NCBI RefSeq assembly: GCF_006539985.1
Contig: NZ_BJOB01000025.1
Location: forward strand, 1 to 36,391
DNA: 36,391 bases
From: Kurthia gibsonii
Lineage (GTDB): Bacteria > Bacillota > Bacilli > Bacillales_A > Planococcaceae
Reading direction: 5' to 3'
Position numbers and translations under genes: made by a program. The notes beneath the pieces were generated by a model, which had not been told where the DNA came from, did not search any database, and saw only the letters and a program-made list of their open reading frames with translations. Positions 33,895-36,391 of the stretch are shown in pieces (positions within the stretch are counted from its first letter, which is position 1; each line of letters starts with the position of its first letter).

Positions 33895-34362
33895 ATGTAC
33901 ATATTCATTTCTGCTCTTTCGGCTTTAATTTTGCTTATTTTACTTGTGTTCTTCATTATTAAACGTGCAGATCAAACAGCAAAACCGGTATCAAATATTA
34001 AATTAGCTTTTTATCATCAAAATGGAAACCTTGATTTTTATGTCACAACAGATAATGAATTTATTAGTCGTATTCATCATCATCAATTCAACCTACAAGA
34101 CGTTGAACGCATTGAAGCAACAGCAGATGAAACCATCGTATTTGAAAAAACACGCGATCATGTACAACTCGATGCAGAAAAAATCGAAAAATTATTCAAA
34201 AATCATGTTGGATATGTCACATACCAAATTTATTTGAAAAATAACGAAAAAATTGAAGCAGTTGTCGATGTTGCGACGAATAAACGACCAAAACAACGCG
34301 AAGAACTAAAGCAAAGTTTAAATAAATTAACGAATCTATTAAATCAATTAGAGATGAATTAA
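33895..34362 (+). CDS. Membrane-anchored small protein, unknown function
   Basis: A 155-residue protein with one N-terminal membrane helix (about 2-22) and a cytoplasmic domain that looks like a small alpha/beta fold (IKLAFYHQNGNLDFYVTTDN, VTYQIYLKNNEKIEAVVDV), ending in a helix with LNKLTNLLNQLE. No family recognised. The frame is open 177 bp upstream, but GGAGG at 33882-33886 selects the ATG at 33895. A -10-like TATACT is at 33855. The gene ends 50 bp before hairpin copy B. Confidence 0.75.
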   Translation: MYIFISALSALILLILLVFFIIKRADQTAKPVSNIKLAFYHQNGNLDFYVTTDNEFISRIHHHQFNLQDVERIEATADETIVFEKTRDHVQLDAEKIEKLFKNHVGYVTYQIYLKNNEKIEAVVDVATNKRPKQREELKQSLNKLTNLLNQLEMN

Positions 34363-34403
34363 TACAAATAGAATGGGACATCCGTGTAAGAACAACCTTT
34401 CGT

Positions 34404-34472
34404 ATGAGCATAAAAACTGGAATCGCACTGTAGTGTGGCTTCAGTTTTTTGTTGTAAATGTTATCCAACCTT
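34404..34472 (+). repeat. Hairpin element copy B (also terminator of the upstream gene)
   Basis: Begins ATGAGCATAAAAACTGG, contains the AATCGC-CTGT core, pairs with TTCAGTTTTTT, and ends with GTTG-AAAT then TCCAACCT. Same order and orientation as copy C. The stem is imperfect, but the T-run at 34445-34450 could terminate transcription of the gene ending at 34362. Confidence 0.7.
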
Positions 34473-34554
34473 TTTTCTAAGAAAAAAGGAAGATCTTGTT
34501 GTACGAGTTAACAGCACGCACGCTTCTCTAAACGGAAAGCTAATAATGCCCTGT

Positions 34555-34821
34555 GTCCCTTTCGGAGGCGGTGATTCCCTTTCGCGCGCGGATTTGTCCC
34601 TTTCATCGTCGGCGATTCCCTTTCGCGCGCGATTTTGTCCCTTTCATCAGCGATATTTCCCTTTCGTGCGCAGTTTTGTCCCTTTCAAATGCGGCAATTC
34701 CCTTTCACGCACGGATTTGTCCCTTTCAATGGCGATGATTCCCTTTCGCGCGCGATTTTGTCCCTTTCAACCGCGCCGATTCCCTTTCACGCGCGATTTT
34801 GTCCCTTTCAAATAATCTAAT
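34555..34821. repeat. 41-bp intergenic tandem array with alternating 20/21-bp TCCCTTTC boxes
   Basis: Six full 41-bp units start at 34576, 34617, 34658, 34699, 34740 and 34781, plus a half unit at 34555. Each unit is TCCCTTTC, a fairly conserved 12-bp GC-rich part (GCGCGCGATTTT-like), GTCCCTTTC, and a variable 12-bp part that ends in GAT or AAT-like bases. All 13 TCCCTTTC boxes are exact, spaced 20 or 21 bp in alternation. The rest diverges, so the boxes appear to be under selection. It is non-coding and its GC-rich parts contrast with the AT-rich surroundings. Confidence 0.9.
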
Positions 34822-34828
34822 TCCTTAA

Positions 34829-34919
34829 TGAGCATAAAAAAACTGGAATCGCGCTGTGGCACGATTCCAGTTTTTCGTTGCAAATATTAAAAAGGGAATT
34901 AAAATATTTTGTCCAACCT
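34829..34919 (+). repeat. Hairpin element copy C (also terminator of the symporter gene)
   Basis: ATGAGCATAAAAA leads to a perfect ACTGGAATCG/CGATTCCAGT hairpin with flanking A and T runs, then CGTTGCAAATATT, and ends TCCAACCT. Between AAATATT and TCCAACCT it carries extra bases not in copy B. Directly repeated with copy B around the array. On the minus strand it is a good terminator for the NSS transporter. Confidence 0.78.
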
Positions 34920-34925
34920 GTTTCA

Positions 34926-36266
34926 TTATGATTTGATTAAGAAAAACATGACGATGATAATCACAATTGGTACAACTGTATACATCAATATGCGCCATAA
35001 TGTATACCAACCTGTCGATAGTTGACTACTTGCTAAAAATTCACGTTTTGTAAAGTTCTTGTCTACTTTATACATGATAAATAGTGCGATACAGAGATTT
35101 CCTAATGGTAATAACACATTACTCACTAAAAAGTCAGTGGCATCAAAGACTGTTTTACCGAAAACATGAAAATCAGCTAATGTGCTTGATGATAAAGCAG
35201 CTGGAATTGCCGCTACAATTACAATAACACCTAAAAACCATGTAATTTTCTTGCGTGCATTTGGATACTTTTCTTGCAGAGCTGCAACAATAATTTCATA
35301 TAAACTAAACGATGATGTTAGTGTCGCAAACAAGAATAATAATAAAAATAGTGCGAAGAAAATCTCACCAAATGGTAACTGTTGAAAAACAGTTGGTAAT
35401 ACAACAAATAATAATCCTGGTCCTTCAGATGCCTTTAATCCAAAAGAAAAAACAACTGGGAAAATGGCAAGACCTGCTAATAAAGATACAAAAATATTCA
35501 TTAATACAACTGAACCTGCTGCATAAGGTAGACTTTCATTCTTTTTTAAATACGAACTATATGTCACCATACATGAAAATCCAACTGCTAATGCAAAGAA
35601 AGCTTGCCCTAATGCATATAAAACTGACTGGAATGTAATCGCTGAAAAATTAGGCTTTAAGAAGAAGGATACACCTTCTATCGCATCTGGTAATGTCAGT
35701 GCACGTACGACTAAAATAACAAAGAAAATAAATAGTAATGGCATCATTACTTTATTTGCTTTTTCAATACCATTTTGAATCCCTAATCCTACTACAAGTA
35801 CATTAAACAATGTAAAAATAATTAATCCGATAATTGTCATCATCGGTGAACCCGTTACTTGTCCAAATAAAGCACTTGCATCTAAAGATGGCATGATGAT
35901 TTGACCGACCAATGCTTTTCCTGTATAAACGGCAATCCAACCACCAATGACGCTATAGAAGGATAAAAGCAAGAAACAACCAACAACACCTAATCGCCCA
36001 ATCCATGTCCATGCTGTCTGCGGTGCCAGCTTTTTATATGCTGATACTGCTTCTTTCTGTGTACCACGTCCAATAATAAATTCCGCAATTAACATCGGTA
36101 AACCAATCGCCAGTGTAAACAAGACAAACAGTAAGAAGAATGCTCCTCCTCCACTCGTCCCTGTGACATACGGTAGTTTCCAAATTGCGCCTAAACCAAT
36201 CGCAGCTCCTGCTGATGACAGTATAAAGCCTAACTTTGTTGACCACTGTCCTTTTCTCTCATTCAT
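34926..36266 (-). CDS. NSS-family sodium-dependent transporter (amino-acid type)
   Basis: A 446-residue symporter of the neurotransmitter:sodium symporter family (LeuT fold), the size of MhsT-like bacterial members with eleven helices. Helix 1 has the signature SSAGAAIGLGAIWKLPYVTG, where the unwound region binds substrate and sodium; GGGAFFLLF follows, and helix 6 region AVGFSCMVTYSSYL is present. Substrates are usually amino acids; none can be named. The ATG follows GGAGG by 7 bp. It is a single gene with copy C as terminator. Confidence 0.93.
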   Translation of the reverse strand: MNERKGQWSTKLGFILSSAGAAIGLGAIWKLPYVTGTSGGGAFFLLFVLFTLAIGLPMLIAEFIIGRGTQKEAVSAYKKLAPQTAWTWIGRLGVVGCFLLLSFYSVIGGWIAVYTGKALVGQIIMPSLDASALFGQVTGSPMMTIIGLIIFTLFNVLVVGLGIQNGIEKANKVMMPLLFIFFVILVVRALTLPDAIEGVSFFLKPNFSAITFQSVLYALGQAFFALAVGFSCMVTYSSYLKKNESLPYAAGSVVLMNIFVSLLAGLAIFPVVFSFGLKASEGPGLLFVVLPTVFQQLPFGEIFFALFLLLFLFATLTSSFSLYEIIVAALQEKYPNARKKITWFLGVIVIVAAIPAALSSSTLADFHVFGKTVFDATDFLVSNVLLPLGNLCIALFIMYKVDKNFTKREFLASSQLSTGWYTLWRILMYTVVPIVIIIVMFFLIKS

Positions 36267-36391
36267 TCAAATGCCTCCATTACTCTACTCAGCTCAGCAA
36301 TACAAAGGATTGCGAGTTTAAAACTTCTCCTTATTATTTTATCACGTAAAAAAAATAAATTCATTACCGTTTCAACACAAAGAAAAAAGGG
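36267..36391 (-). promoter_or_regulatory. Upstream region of the symporter gene
   Basis: 125 bp of AT-rich DNA. A minus-strand TAAAAT near 36339-36344 is a weak -10 candidate. A short inverted repeat (GCAAT..ATTGC, about 36298-36314) lies in the leader. No riboswitch is recognised. Confidence 0.3.

Larger units (their letters stand above)
34363..34925. other. Non-coding composite repeat region
   Basis: A 563-bp gap with no gene. It holds hairpin copy B (34404-34472), a second small palindrome at 34469-34489 (CCTTTTTTC-TAA-GAAAAAAGG), about 65 bp of unique sequence, the 41-bp tandem array (34555-34821) and hairpin copy C (34829-34919). Open frames across it change meaning with each repeat because 41 is not a multiple of three, so it is not coding. 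Confidence 0.85.

Noticed and set aside
34435-34820. Long plus-strand open frames across the tandem array with recurring SLSRADLSLS and PFRARFCPF peptides
   Set aside because: The 41-bp unit shifts frame at every repeat, all three frames stay open only because the unit lacks stops, and no ribosome site fits. Artefact of the repeat.
34555-34821. CRISPR array
   Set aside because: The conserved boxes are only 8 bp, the gaps 12 bp and partly conserved, and no cas genes are present.

Overview
This window looks like chromosome from a low-GC Gram-positive bacterium of the order Bacillales, probably near the Bacillaceae/Planococcaceae. The reasons are strong AAGGAGG-type ribosome sites, frequent TTG and GTG starts, a BcrC-type phosphatase, BceRSAB-type and KdpDE-KdpFABC modules, and a yrk-like sulfur operon arranged much as in Bacillus subtilis. 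The genus is inference. There are no phage, plasmid or insertion-sequence genes, no rRNA or tRNA, and no CRISPR array.

Left part (1-4550): a YfcC-type carrier, a secreted GH73 glucosaminidase with two LysM domains whose start appears broken by a one-base slip in an A-run, the undecaprenyl-pyrophosphate phosphatase BcrC, and two small membrane proteins. Next (4660-8931, minus strand) is a seven-gene reactive-sulfur operon: TusA-rhodanese fusion, DsrE-like protein, rhodanese-MBL persulfide dioxygenase, TusA, TauE/SafE exporter, membrane rhodanese and DsbA/FrnE oxidoreductase. It has one clear promoter and two identical-architecture ATACC-N6-GGTAT sites typical of CsoR/CstR repressors, but no repressor gene is present in the window.

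Middle (9180-23687): a methyl-accepting chemotaxis protein; the potassium ATPase operon (a 31-residue ORF, kdpF, kdpA, kdpB, kdpC, minus strand), divergent from kdpD-kdpE. kdpDE runs without a break into a BceR-BceS antimicrobial-peptide-sensing pair, followed by BceA-BceB with its own BceR-type box and a 51-residue SHOCT-like gene. The shared intergenic region of the kdp genes holds 11-bp-phased TTAAGNTG direct repeats, the likely KdpE sites.

Right part (23772-36266): a lipoprotein, a TrmB-type regulator divergent from a second TauE/SafE transporter across a perfect palindrome, a DinB-like protein, a metallophosphoesterase, a DUF1269-like protein, a MerR-TipAS regulator with an internal ribosome site that could yield a separate TipAS domain, small unknown genes, SbcC-SbcD, and an NSS sodium symporter. 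Between the unknown gene ending at 34362 and the symporter lies the oddest sequence: a GC-rich intergenic tandem array with a 41-bp period, made of 13 exact TCCCTTTC boxes spaced alternately 20 and 21 bp. It is bracketed by two direct copies of a hairpin element. A third, inverted copy lies at 28827-28878.

BcrC and BceAB both act on the undecaprenyl-lipid/bacitracin axis. The two TauE/SafE proteins, two TusA domains and three rhodanese domains make sulfur handling the other theme.
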